Both the position numbers and the translations under genes were made by a program. Shown in pieces: positions 24,929-34,247 of a stretch of 50,564 nucleotides of DNA (positions are counted from its first letter, which is position 1; the number at the start of each line of letters is the position of its first letter). The notes beneath the pieces are model-generated. The model saw nothing but the letters and a program-made list of their open reading frames with translations, had not been told where the DNA came from and made no database searches. The DNA comes from Deltaproteobacteria bacterium. Lineage in GTDB: Bacteria > Desulfobacterota > DSM-4660 > Desulfatiglandales > HGW-15. The stretch lies in contig JAFGFM010000233.1 of NCBI GenBank assembly GCA_016931115.1, positions 1-50,564 of the forward strand, in the 5' to 3' direction.

Positions 24929-27049
24929 TTAAATCTCACAACCGATTTTTGCGCCATCCCTTATGGCATCCACTATCAGACCCGGCTCCTTACAGCTTCC
25001 TATCACATAGATTTCAGGCACAAGCTCTTTAAATTTTTCTACAATACTATTATCAGGCTCCCAGTCCTGGGTGCTGATTATGTTTTTACCTCTCAGGATA
25101 TATCTACGTTTGTCTTTCAGGCTTATGGTTAGCCCCTTATCTGAAATGGTGCGGTATTCTACATCAGGCCATATGGATACATTATTCTGTTTCAGCCATG
25201 GCCACAGACTGACTATATCATCTATGGTCATTCGATCTCCCAGCTCCTTTTCAGGGCCGTTATGCACCATGGTCACCCTGCGTCTGCGCTTGACAAGATA
25301 TTCCGCAAGTTCGCACCCATGCAATGTTCCGCCCATTATCACAACACTCTTTCCAACGGGCATCCAGATCTTTGACAATTTTTCAAGCTGAGCTGAACTG
25401 AAGAATTTAAGCATAAATTTCAGCATACCATGAAGTTTTTCAGTATTGATCACCTTGGGGTTATCTGCTCCTGTAACACCGATTTTACCATGGGCTGCAC
25501 CTGATGCAATTATAAGCACATCAGGGCGTTCACGCTGGATGATCCGGGATGTGACCTCACTCTTTAATCTGACCTTTACACCCTCTTTTTTCAATTGTGT
25601 GGATAGATACCTGACAAACTTGGTCATATCCTCGGTTTCAAGGTCCTTCACAATGGCTGCAAGAGGAATTAACCCGCCAAGGTAGCTGTTTTTTTCATAC
25701 AGTACTACATCATGTCCGCGCTGTGCAGTAACCCTGGCTGCCTCCATTCCTGAAGGCCCTCCTCCAATAACGAGTACCTTTTTTTTCTTTTGAGCAGGCC
25801 TGATCTGAAATTCAGGAAGGTGCTCCTTACCAAGGTATGGGTTTGTCCTGCATGCAAGCACCTGATTGCGGTTACGGCAGTCAAAGCAGTAAAGGCAGCC
25901 GTTACACCAGCGGATGTCATTAATACGCCCCTCTTTGGCCTTATTGGGAAGATCCGGGTCAGCAAGAAGACGCCTTGTCATGCCCACAAAATCAAGGCTC
26001 CCCTTTTGGAGATACTCTTCGCCCAGCATCGGATCAAGCCGGCAGGCAGTCCATACAGGGATCTTTACCCCACCCTTTTTTACCGCCTCTACAAGGGGAA
26101 CAGATGCGCCACGTCCATTCCGGCTCCAGTCATAATCTTTTGGGAGGTCATCAGGCGGGGCAGGGTAGAGTATGCGGTCAGGCTGTATAAGCCCCCCGCG
26201 ATGCCCATATCTCTCACCGCGCAGGTTAAGGCCATCTGCCACCTCAGCTACACATTTGGCAAGCTCCACACCCTCTTCAAGGGTGGTAGCCCTCGGGTGG
26301 TTGTATTCCACAGCGTTCATGATTACATGGATGGCAAACCCAGGCCCGGTTCGTCTGCGCGCCTCTTCGATACAGCGGCGAAGGAACCTGGTGCGGTTTT
26401 CAAAACTCTGTGGGCCGTACTCATCAGTACGTTTATTCCATATCCTGGAAAGGAATGTATTACCCTGATGTGCTGTGCCATGATTGAATTCACATGCATC
26501 AAAACCTGCCCTGTATGCCCTTTCAGCAGCGCCTGCCCACAGGTTGATCTGTTCTTCGAGCTCATCCCTTGTCATCTCGCGGCTGGGCAGAAAATCAGGC
26601 CCTGGGAGCTCTTCCTCTGTCATGGAAGAGGCACATTTGATATCCCTTATTTTGGGGTCTCTGGGTAAAAGCCCGGTAGGGTTCCATGGCCCGGCATGCT
26701 GGAACTGGATAGATGCCTTGCAGTCATGTTTATGTATCGCATCGGTCAGTCGCTTAAAACCGGGTATAAGGCGGTCATCGTCCATGTGAAGCTGTACACC
26801 CTCATAGTTGCCCGCTGCATCATAATGTACATGCTGGATGCCCAGGGGATATTCTGTTCCGCATGATTCAACAACAAGTAATCCAACACCGCCTTTTGCA
26901 AGTCTCTCATAATAGGTGATCATCCTCTCGCCAACATTCTGATCAGGGTCAACAAATGAGGAGCCATTGGCTGTTTTAATAATCCGGTTTTTCACCTTCA
27001 TTTGCCCGATCATACCCGGCTCAAACAGTTTTTGAAACCTGTAACCCAT
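24929..27049 (-). CDS. old-yellow-enzyme/2,4-dienoyl-CoA-reductase-type iron-sulfur flavoprotein
   Basis: The 706-aa protein has three parts: an FMN TIM barrel (1-370), a [4Fe-4S] cysteine cluster (Cys382, Cys385, nearby cysteines to 391, and Cys400), and a C-terminal FAD/NAD(P) unit with KVLVIGGGPSGMEAARV and a second Rossmann motif KSVVIMGGTLHGCELAEY. NADPH electrons pass FAD, Fe-S and FMN to reduce a carbon-carbon double bond. FadH, BaiCD and trimethylamine dehydrogenase share this plan. The catalytic Tyr normally found in the GYL-x-x-FLS segment seems replaced by His194 (HGTAHQGNTFLSRI), so chemistry or substrate may differ. GAGGAG precedes the ATG. It stands between the dehydrogenase and the ligase in the operon. 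Confidence 0.9.
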   Translation of the reverse strand: MGYRFQKLFEPGMIGQMKVKNRIIKTANGSSFVDPDQNVGERMITYYERLAKGGVGLLVVESCGTEYPLGIQHVHYDAAGNYEGVQLHMDDDRLIPGFKRLTDAIHKHDCKASIQFQHAGPWNPTGLLPRDPKIRDIKCASSMTEEELPGPDFLPSREMTRDELEEQINLWAGAAERAYRAGFDACEFNHGTAHQGNTFLSRIWNKRTDEYGPQSFENRTRFLRRCIEEARRRTGPGFAIHVIMNAVEYNHPRATTLEEGVELAKCVAEVADGLNLRGERYGHRGGLIQPDRILYPAPPDDLPKDYDWSRNGRGASVPLVEAVKKGGVKIPVWTACRLDPMLGEEYLQKGSLDFVGMTRRLLADPDLPNKAKEGRINDIRWCNGCLYCFDCRNRNQVLACRTNPYLGKEHLPEFQIRPAQKKKKVLVIGGGPSGMEAARVTAQRGHDVVLYEKNSYLGGLIPLAAIVKDLETEDMTKFVRYLSTQLKKEGVKVRLKSEVTSRIIQRERPDVLIIASGAAHGKIGVTGADNPKVINTEKLHGMLKFMLKFFSSAQLEKLSKIWMPVGKSVVIMGGTLHGCELAEYLVKRRRRVTMVHNGPEKELGDRMTIDDIVSLWPWLKQNNVSIWPDVEYRTISDKGLTISLKDKRRYILRGKNIISTQDWEPDNSIVEKFKELVPEIYVIGSCKEPGLIVDAIRDGAKIGCEI

Positions 27050-27105
27050 AACTATCTCCTCTATAAGAAAAAATGCCAGTTTTCTGAGAGAATTACAGAT
27101 GAATG

Positions 27106-28023
27106 TTAAAGTTTATCATCCACAATCCTGGCAGCGTTTTTGAGTGTTGAGACGCTCTTTTTTAATCCTTCTGCTTCGTCAGGGGCGAGCTGGTATTCCA
27201 GTATCTCCAATACCCCATTTTTACCCAGTCTTACAGGGACAGACATGCTGATCCCATTCACACCATACTCACCATCAAGCATAACAGAACATGGAATAAT
27301 ATCCCCGGTATTCTCAACAATCGCTCTTACAATCCTTTCAAGGCCGATGGCGCATGTCCAGCCTGCTGTTCTTCCTGACTGGAGTTCTTCAAGCCTCTTT
27401 AATATATTAGGGATCTCTGAGCGGATCTTTGCCTTAATCTCTTCACTTACATTTATTTTTTTTCCATCGATTTTTGCAGTGCTGAAGAGATAGACCTGTG
27501 TTGATCCATGCTCCCCAATAACAAGCCCGTCTACCTGGCTTACCTTCACTTTACAGGCCTTTGCAAGCATCTCCCTGAAACGAAAAGAGTCATTAATGGA
27601 GTACCCGATGATTTTTTTAGGGTCAAACCCTCCTGAAAGCCAGGTTGCGTAGTTCAGTGGGTCTACAGGATTGGTAGCTGTGATTACAATGGCATCAGGG
27701 CAGTATTGTTTTATTTTGATTGATATCTGTTTGATCAGCTCAATGTTTTTGGGCAGCATCTCCATCCGGTCGGCAATCAGTCCCTGCTGGACACCGGCAG
27801 CGTTGATAATAATATCGGAACCGGACATATCGCTGTAATCGCCTGTACGGATGATCACATCCCTTGAGGAAACAGCTGTACTGATATCAATAGCATGCTG
27901 CTGGAGGAGATTTTGCCTTGTCCCGCCGATCATTAAAAACTCATGGGCCAGCCTATTTGCGGCAAGATAGAAAACTGCGGGGGCACCGACACTACCTGCT
28001 GCACCTATTACTGTGATCTTCAT
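27106..28023 (-). CDS. lactate/malate dehydrogenase family protein
   Basis: The 305-aa protein has the glycine motif VIGAAGSVGAPAVFYLA, the Asn of ATNPVDPLNY, the Asp/Arg pair in NDSFRFRE and the catalytic His172 in IGEHGSTQVYLF. The substrate-loop segment GVQQGLIADRMEML has Gln at the discriminating position, as in lactate rather than malate dehydrogenases, but lacks the usual KPGxTR sequence. The strand-2 acidic residue that binds the NAD ribose is replaced by Gly (FLMIGGTRQN), with Arg36 nearby, which could favour NADP. It is first in the operon (56 bases before the flavoprotein). It probably oxidises or reduces a 2-hydroxy/2-oxoacid pair feeding the oxidoreductase. Confidence 0.88.
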   Translation of the reverse strand: MKITVIGAAGSVGAPAVFYLAANRLAHEFLMIGGTRQNLLQQHAIDISTAVSSRDVIIRTGDYSDMSGSDIIINAAGVQQGLIADRMEMLPKNIELIKQISIKIKQYCPDAIVITATNPVDPLNYATWLSGGFDPKKIIGYSINDSFRFREMLAKACKVKVSQVDGLVIGEHGSTQVYLFSTAKIDGKKINVSEEIKAKIRSEIPNILKRLEELQSGRTAGWTCAIGLERIVRAIVENTGDIIPCSVMLDGEYGVNGISMSVPVRLGKNGVLEILEYQLAPDEAEGLKKSVSTLKNAARIVDDKL

Positions 28024-28237
28024 ACATCCTCCAGGGCATATTTTTTTTAAGCGCCTGAAAATATATAAATCCTAATTATTTTACAGCTTAAAATTATATC
28101 TATCATGAGACTCTATATGATTCCAGATATTTCTAATAATAAATCAGAATAATGTGAAAAAGATAAAAAACAGAGAGTTATCAGTAACCTTCATAGAAAA
28201 AAAGACTATGTTGCTGATTAAATTACTGTTAAAAAAT

Positions 28238-30316
28238 TTAGATATTGTGTGAATCCTCAATGCTCATTTTTATCTCTATACCTTTTTTCCCGCCTGGTGG
28301 TAACTCAAGAGGTAATCTAAAAAGCAGGCTGGAGCCCTGATATGTGTGTTCAAATCCATCTTCTGATTTTGACACAGTCATAATGGGATAAAACCATGCT
28401 GTTACAGGAAGGGAGAACTCATACCTGACTATGAGTCCATCTGTTTTATTTATAAGGTTGAATGCCCTGACATTATTTTCTTCGCCAGTCTCATGTATCC
28501 CACGTTTTTTATCAGTTTCGGGAAGGTGATAGTACTTTGCAGGGTCCTGATCAGAGTAAAGATTGATATTAAACTCACAGCCAAATACCCTTGAGATATA
28601 GTCCATTCCAATATTATAAAAATTATAGGTAAAAACCATTTCAGAATCTAATGAAATATTAATAGCCTTTGATAAACAAGGTGTTACTGTTGATAGCTCA
28701 AGTTCTATCTTAATATTATCTTCTTTTGTAACCATGTTTTTCAGGTTATAGATTTTACTCGAAAGGTCTGCATCAGGGTGGTACTGTGCCCTTGAATAAT
28801 TTTCCAGTGAGGTCTCGTTTGTAAAATAATGGTCAAGCAGGGATATCCTTGGATAATGGTCATAGACGAGAAGTGATTCTATGTTATCTATGCCTTTATT
28901 CTGTATATCATGTATTGATGTAATACCATCATTAGAGGTGCTGGCTTCATTATGTGCACTGATGCTGTTATGGTACGCCTCTTTTCTTCTGGTCAGGGTG
29001 TCTGTAAGATTATATCCTTTCTTAAAAAAGGAGATATCAAAAATACCACCGCCAGAGGCAGGAGCTATACCAATGGCCATTTTATTATTCTCTACTATTA
29101 TCTCGTTATGCCCATCTTTATCGATATCAATAAAGAGATACCCTAGCTGACCTGGCTTATCTTTACAAAGTATCTCCTGTGCCCTGATAAGATTTTCCTG
29201 AATTGCCCGCCTTAGATGGCCGAGATAAAGGCCGCCAAAAACCCCATGCCAGTAGGCGCAGTTACACTGGGCACGCCATATGCATATCTGAGCCTCTATA
29301 TTTTCTACGGCCTTCTCACTAAGGAAAAGCATTTTTTTATGCATGCGGTTGGTTTCATAATATTTCACCAGAAAATTATCCCATATACCACCGCGGACAA
29401 AAGGTCTAAAGTGATCCCACTGGTTATCGTTCTTTAGCCTCTTGATGATATTTTCAAGCGCATAGGACTGGTCTGGTGGCAGTGCCCATTCAGTCATCTC
29501 CTCATATGATGCCTGAGGGAGATAAATCCTGCCAAGAGGCGGGTATGTGGCAATATAATCACTGGGAAGCATTGTTTTAAGCCAGTCGCTGTTGCTTTCT
29601 ATTGCACTGAAGAATTTTTCAAGCCATCCCTTTTGTATAACCCATTCATGGGTTCCAGGCCATAATCCGAATTTTTCACCATCGTCACCATATACGGCAA
29701 TGTTTCTGCCCAGGCTTTCTTCATGACGCAGATGACCTATTACATCCTCAACCATCCTGAATGGTATCAGGTAACGCATCACCATTGGCGTTGCCAGTAT
29801 TTTAAGGGTATGCCCCTCTTTTTCTGTAATATAGCTTCCATAGATCTGATCAGGCTTTAAACCGGAATAATACATATGGGTATCATCGACAATCGTATAA
29901 GAAAGCCCTGAATCCTTTAAGACAAGGGGCAGGGTAGAATCCCATACCCTCTCAGTCAGCCAGAAACCCTTTGGCTGTTTCCCGAATTTCTCATTCAGGT
30001 ATGCATTCATCAGATTGACCTGGCCGATCGCGTCACGGGCAGGGATTTCAGCGAGAAGCGGTTCAAAAAAACCGCCTGAAAGCATCTCAACCTGTTTTCT
30101 TTTAACCATTTCGCTAATTAGGGCAATATATTCATTACGATTTTTGTCTATCCATTCAAGTAAAGGCCCTGAAAAATGGAGGCCTGTTTTTATACCAGGA
30201 TGCCTGTAAAGGATGTCCAGGAGAGGCCGATAGCATTTATCCATAGCCATACTGAATACATGATCAAAATTTCCAACAGGCTGATGACAATGAAGCGCCA
30301 TTACCAGGTTAAGCAT
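28238..30316 (-). CDS. glycoside hydrolase family 57 enzyme, 4-alpha-glucanotransferase type
   Basis: The 692-aa protein begins LVMALHCHQPVGNFDHVF, GH57 region 1 with the HxHQP motif. Region 3 gives the nucleophile Glu122 in GFWLTERVWD and region 4 the acid/base Asp212 in YGDDGEKFGLWPG. These positions nearly equal Glu123 and Asp214 of the Thermococcus 4-alpha-glucanotransferase. The middle and C-terminal halves fit the DUF1925 and DUF1926 beta domains of that subfamily. It would transfer or hydrolyse alpha-1,4-glucan, acting in glycogen or maltodextrin metabolism in the cytoplasm (no signal). The start ATG 30314-30316 has AGGGGGT 7 bases upstream and overlaps the end of the second GH57 gene by 8 bases; a longer frame has no site. 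Confidence 0.92.
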   Translation of the reverse strand: MLNLVMALHCHQPVGNFDHVFSMAMDKCYRPLLDILYRHPGIKTGLHFSGPLLEWIDKNRNEYIALISEMVKRKQVEMLSGGFFEPLLAEIPARDAIGQVNLMNAYLNEKFGKQPKGFWLTERVWDSTLPLVLKDSGLSYTIVDDTHMYYSGLKPDQIYGSYITEKEGHTLKILATPMVMRYLIPFRMVEDVIGHLRHEESLGRNIAVYGDDGEKFGLWPGTHEWVIQKGWLEKFFSAIESNSDWLKTMLPSDYIATYPPLGRIYLPQASYEEMTEWALPPDQSYALENIIKRLKNDNQWDHFRPFVRGGIWDNFLVKYYETNRMHKKMLFLSEKAVENIEAQICIWRAQCNCAYWHGVFGGLYLGHLRRAIQENLIRAQEILCKDKPGQLGYLFIDIDKDGHNEIIVENNKMAIGIAPASGGGIFDISFFKKGYNLTDTLTRRKEAYHNSISAHNEASTSNDGITSIHDIQNKGIDNIESLLVYDHYPRISLLDHYFTNETSLENYSRAQYHPDADLSSKIYNLKNMVTKEDNIKIELELSTVTPCLSKAINISLDSEMVFTYNFYNIGMDYISRVFGCEFNINLYSDQDPAKYYHLPETDKKRGIHETGEENNVRAFNLINKTDGLIVRYEFSLPVTAWFYPIMTVSKSEDGFEHTYQGSSLLFRLPLELPPGGKKGIEIKMSIEDSHNI

Positions 30317-32795
30317 ATTGATTACCCCCTGTAAACCCCAGAAGCCTCTCGACCTGCCGGAATAATGATAAAGTGTCATGATCCATTTTGTTCATAAAAT
30401 CCATATCTGTCCCCAAGTCATAAAAAAGATTCTGAAATTCCCATAAATCAGAATGAATATTGTATTTCTGAATAAATTCAAGAGTCTTTAAAATATTTAT
30501 TAAGCAAAGGTTTATATTATTCCCCCTGATTAACAGTATTTGTTCTGTAAGAAAATATTCAATCGATTTGGATATGCGTTGCTGCTGTAAGAGGGTGACA
30601 GGATCAAACACTATACTGTTAACAGGGTTTGATATCTCCTCATCAGGCTCTCTTTCAAACAGACTTAATAAATATTCAATTTCATTGAAATTAATCGGTG
30701 TATTTCCTGAATACTTGAATAGTTTTATAAAAAGATCGTTAGTCATGGATTGAATTGCATTTACTAAATAATCCGGTATGTTTTTATCCTGTGATGCAAG
30801 GTATCTGATGTAATTATACATCTCCTGTGGTCTTTCACATACTGATCCAAAAAGCCTATTTTCTAATTCTCCAGAAAGGATATCTGTAATCCCTGATTTA
30901 ACATCAGGCATCATATCGTTAAAGGTAAGGGTCTTCGAATCTGAAAGGTATTTTGAGAATTTATCAAGGTTAAGTGCCTCCTTTTTACCAGACAGTATTC
31001 TATCAATCATCTCCTCTATGGGTTTCTGATTATCCCTGCTTGTCTTTCCTGAAATGCATTTGAGTTCATGTTCAGGGGTTTTAATAGAGATACTGCATAT
31101 CATTAAACCTGGATCCAATTCTTCAGGGTCATCTGTTTCAGTATAAAAGAGCCTGTTTTCACCTGTCATACCCATTTTTTCATTATGTGGATTAACAATA
31201 TTTTTTAACCATTCTAATCTATGCGCCTGATCCATAACGCATAGCAGTGAATAATTGGCACAGAGGGAGATCATATTGTGTTTCAGAGGAAGAACCTTTT
31301 TATTATATACCTCAAGGCCGTTCCCATACCTCTGATCATTTGATATTGCCCCGTTAAGATAATCCATAAGACCCTTTTCAAGCCCTTCCTGTGAGAATGG
31401 CTCGCATAATTCAATGGCCTTTTTTGCGTACATAAGCACCTGAATGGCCTCAATCCCTGAGATATCATCAAAGAACCAGCCACAGCTTGTAAACATATAG
31501 AGCGAAAATTTTTGAGACTCAAGTAGCCTGAATACCAGGTCCTTTTCTTCTTTAGTTAGTGATTTTGCTGAGTGCCTCCTGATAAATCTGTTTTTTTCCT
31601 TTTCCTCAGGCGTCAGCAACACTGATATATAATCATTGCGTGCTTTCCAGGTATCTTTTAAAAGTCCCTTTGTCTCCCTTTCAAAAATCGTTGATAGACG
31701 CATGCTAAGCCAGTCAAGCCCATCCCTTAAGGGGCTTCTCCATGACTGTGTCCAGCCAGGATGCTGACTAACACTGCACCCGCAATTTGAACGCCATCTT
31801 TCAACTCCATGTGCACAGCTCCAGGCGCTGTTTTCAATGATCATCACCTCTTTTTCAGGGGGACACTTTTCAAGAAATTCACCATAATTTGTAATTGAAA
31901 TATCACCCTGATGTTTTATCGTATCAAGCACCCAGGTAAGTGCCATTTCACCGAATTTGAAGTGGTGACCATAGCTCTCCCCGTCTGTTGCCATGCTGAC
32001 AAGGGCAGGGGTATTTGTCTCTGATGGATATGCCTCCATAATCTTTCGAAGAAAGATCTCACCTGAACCAAGCAGTTTTTCATACGCAATGGCCTTTGAG
32101 AGTGGCCCATTGTAAAAGAAAATATCAATATAAAGAGAGCTGTCTTCTGATAAAAAGCACCTGTATGGCCGAGTGCAGTCCACTCTGCCGCCTGAAACAT
32201 CCAGCCATTCTGATTTATCAGGGTTTAGGTTTCTTATCATATGGGCCTGAAAAGGAGAAAGTATGGTAAACCTGACACCTTCACTGGCCATTACCCTCAG
32301 GGTATCGCTGTTTACAGCTGTTTCAGCAAGCCACATACCCTCTGCCTCTCTGCCAAATCTTTGGGAGAAATCAGCCAGACCCCATTTAACCTGGGTTATT
32401 TTGTCTTTTTCAGATGCGAGCGGCATGATTATATGGTTATAAACCTGGGCTATGGCATTGCCATGTCCACTAAATGTCTTGCAACTTTTTTTATCTGCCT
32501 CAATGATCTGTGAATATATCCAGGGATTTTCTTTTTCCAGCCATGATAAAAGGGTGGGGCCAAAATTAAAACTGATATGTTCATAATTATTGACCAGCTT
32601 TTTAATAAATCCATTCTCACCATGAAGCCTGCTTCTGGTATTAGGGCCGTAACATTCGCGTGTTATCCTTTCGTTCCAGTCATGATATGGGTAGGCAGAT
32701 TTTTGTATATGGATGGTTTCTGTCCATGGGTTTTCTCTTGGTGGTTGATAAAAATGGCCGTGAATGCAAAGGAATCGATTTGTTTTTTTATTCAT
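30309..32795 (-). CDS. GH57-superfamily protein with DUF3536
   Basis: The 828-aa protein opens with FLCIHGHFYQPPRENPW, the HGHFYQPxR variant of GH57 region 1, followed by the predicted nucleophile Glu158 in EGMWLAETAVN and the acid/base Asp271 in SMATDGESYGHHFK. The C-terminal half (about 320-828) matches the helical DUF3536 extension. Proteins of this type occur in many anaerobes and cyanobacteria but their substrate is not established; linkage to glucan metabolism is suggested by the following GH57 gene, whose ATG lies within its last 8 bases. The ribosome binding site is weak. Confidence 0.9.
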   Translation of the reverse strand: MNKKTNRFLCIHGHFYQPPRENPWTETIHIQKSAYPYHDWNERITRECYGPNTRSRLHGENGFIKKLVNNYEHISFNFGPTLLSWLEKENPWIYSQIIEADKKSCKTFSGHGNAIAQVYNHIIMPLASEKDKITQVKWGLADFSQRFGREAEGMWLAETAVNSDTLRVMASEGVRFTILSPFQAHMIRNLNPDKSEWLDVSGGRVDCTRPYRCFLSEDSSLYIDIFFYNGPLSKAIAYEKLLGSGEIFLRKIMEAYPSETNTPALVSMATDGESYGHHFKFGEMALTWVLDTIKHQGDISITNYGEFLEKCPPEKEVMIIENSAWSCAHGVERWRSNCGCSVSQHPGWTQSWRSPLRDGLDWLSMRLSTIFERETKGLLKDTWKARNDYISVLLTPEEKEKNRFIRRHSAKSLTKEEKDLVFRLLESQKFSLYMFTSCGWFFDDISGIEAIQVLMYAKKAIELCEPFSQEGLEKGLMDYLNGAISNDQRYGNGLEVYNKKVLPLKHNMISLCANYSLLCVMDQAHRLEWLKNIVNPHNEKMGMTGENRLFYTETDDPEELDPGLMICSISIKTPEHELKCISGKTSRDNQKPIEEMIDRILSGKKEALNLDKFSKYLSDSKTLTFNDMMPDVKSGITDILSGELENRLFGSVCERPQEMYNYIRYLASQDKNIPDYLVNAIQSMTNDLFIKLFKYSGNTPINFNEIEYLLSLFEREPDEEISNPVNSIVFDPVTLLQQQRISKSIEYFLTEQILLIRGNNINLCLINILKTLEFIQKYNIHSDLWEFQNLFYDLGTDMDFMNKMDHDTLSLFRQVERLLGFTGGNQYA

Positions 32796-33002
32796 GATAC
32801 TATCTATCCGATCAGTTTAATGTAGATTATCAGATTATTCCCATCCTGTTATTATGATATGCAATACTATCCTTTTTCCATCTAAAATGCATATTTTAAA
32901 TTTTAAAATGATTCAGGTAAATAAAAATTTATGCTATTGTCCAACACTAATATTAGTTATTTACACATGAATCTATGTCAATCTGCCAAGGAGGATATCA
33001 AT

Positions 33003-34202
33003 ATGATATCAACAGACAAACTAAATAAGTACGGCGAGATACTGCTCTGGGGGCTTCAAAAGGCCAGGACAAAAAAATACAAACAGAACGATAACATCCT
33101 GATAAGGTTTGATCTATCAGCCATCAGGCTTGCTGAGATACTTCAGGCAAAGATACTGGATATGGGTATGAACCCAATACTTCGCATGAGCAGCACACCT
33201 CGAATGGAAAAGAATTTTTTCGAAAGGGCAAACAACAAACAATTAGGATTTCAGCCATCTGGTGAAAAGGAGTTTAATGAGAATCTTCATGGCGCCATAA
33301 GTCTTTTGGCCCCTGAATCTATCACCCATCTCAGGCATATAGACCCCGGGAAAATCGGGAAGGCGGCCCTTGCACGAAAACCCCTCAGGGATATTCTATG
33401 GAAAAGAGAGGATAAAGGGGATTTTGGATGGACCCTATGTATGGTGCCAACTCAGGGTGCTGCTGAAACCGCGGGCATCTCTCTGAAACAATATACCGCA
33501 CAGGTCATTAAGGCATGTTACCTTGATATGAAAGACCCTGTAAAGGGATGGGAAGAGACCTTTAATAATGCAATGGTTATAAAAAAATGGATCAACCGCA
33601 TAAAGGTGGCATATTACCATATTGAATCTGAAAATATGGATATAAAAATAACACCTGGAGAAAAGCGAAGATGGATAGGGGTATCCGGTCACAATATACC
33701 GAGTTTTGAACTATTCATATCACCTGACTGGAGGGGCACAGAGGGTGTTTATTATGCCAACCTGCCTTCATGCAGGGATGGTAATTATGTTGAAGGGATC
33801 AGGCTGGAATTCAAGAATGGAGAAGTGGTAAAAAGCAGTGCGAAAAAGGGAAGAGATTTTGTAGCAAAACAGATCTCCATGGATAAAGGTGCAAGAAGGG
33901 TAGGGGAGTTTTCACTTACGGACAGGAGATTCTCCAAGATAGACAGATTCATGGCAAATACCCTGTTTGATGAAAATTATGGTGGTAAATATGGTAACTG
34001 CCACCTTGCAGTGGGCATGTCATATTCTGATACATTTGATGGCGACCCCTCAAAACTTACCAAAGAGATCAAGGAGAGGTTAGGCTTTAATGACTCTGCC
34101 CTGCACTGGGATATAGTAAACACAGAGGATAAAACTGTTACTGCATGTATGAAATCAGGAGAGAAAAAAATCATCTACGAAAACGGGATGTTCAAATACT
34201 GA
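33003..34202 (+). CDS. M29-family (thermophilic-type) aminopeptidase
   Basis: The 399-aa protein fits the M29 metallopeptidase family: an alpha/beta N-domain, then KKWINRIKVAYYH... leading to SGHNIPSFELFISPDWRGTEG (metal-ligand Glu region), LPSCRDGNYVEGIRLEF, then the later ligands in RFMANTLFDENYGGKYGNCHLAVGMSYSD and an H-x-D near LHWDIVN. M29 enzymes remove N-terminal residues with Co2+ or Zn2+ and are cytoplasmic. The start is ATG 33003 with AAGGAGG 8 bases upstream; the frame extends 24 codons further but without a site. The gene stands alone, divergent from the GH57 pair, and ends at a hairpin. Confidence 0.9.
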   Translation: MISTDKLNKYGEILLWGLQKARTKKYKQNDNILIRFDLSAIRLAEILQAKILDMGMNPILRMSSTPRMEKNFFERANNKQLGFQPSGEKEFNENLHGAISLLAPESITHLRHIDPGKIGKAALARKPLRDILWKREDKGDFGWTLCMVPTQGAAETAGISLKQYTAQVIKACYLDMKDPVKGWEETFNNAMVIKKWINRIKVAYYHIESENMDIKITPGEKRRWIGVSGHNIPSFELFISPDWRGTEGVYYANLPSCRDGNYVEGIRLEFKNGEVVKSSAKKGRDFVAKQISMDKGARRVGEFSLTDRRFSKIDRFMANTLFDENYGGKYGNCHLAVGMSYSDTFDGDPSKLTKEIKERLGFNDSALHWDIVNTEDKTVTACMKSGEKKIIYENGMFKY

Positions 34203-34220
34203 TTTTTGATTTAAAAAAAT

Positions 34221-34247
34221 AGCCGCGAATAAACTACATTCGCGGCT
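34221..34247. terminator. perfect 10-bp hairpin after the aminopeptidase gene
   Basis: AGCCGCGAAT (34221-34230) pairs with ATTCGCGGCT (34238-34247) around a 7-base loop, 18 bases after the aminopeptidase stop. A run of seven A residues before it gives a U tract only on the minus strand, so it could also end a minus-strand transcript from the gene-free region. Confidence 0.7.

Noticed and set aside
25790-26668. 292-codon plus-strand frame
   Set aside because: Antisense shadow of the Fe-S flavoprotein, whose cofactor motifs are clear on the other strand.
28181-28218. Hairpin TCAGTAAC/GTTGCTGA after the GH57 gene
   Set aside because: The stem has a mismatch and bulge and no U tract; too weak to call a terminator.
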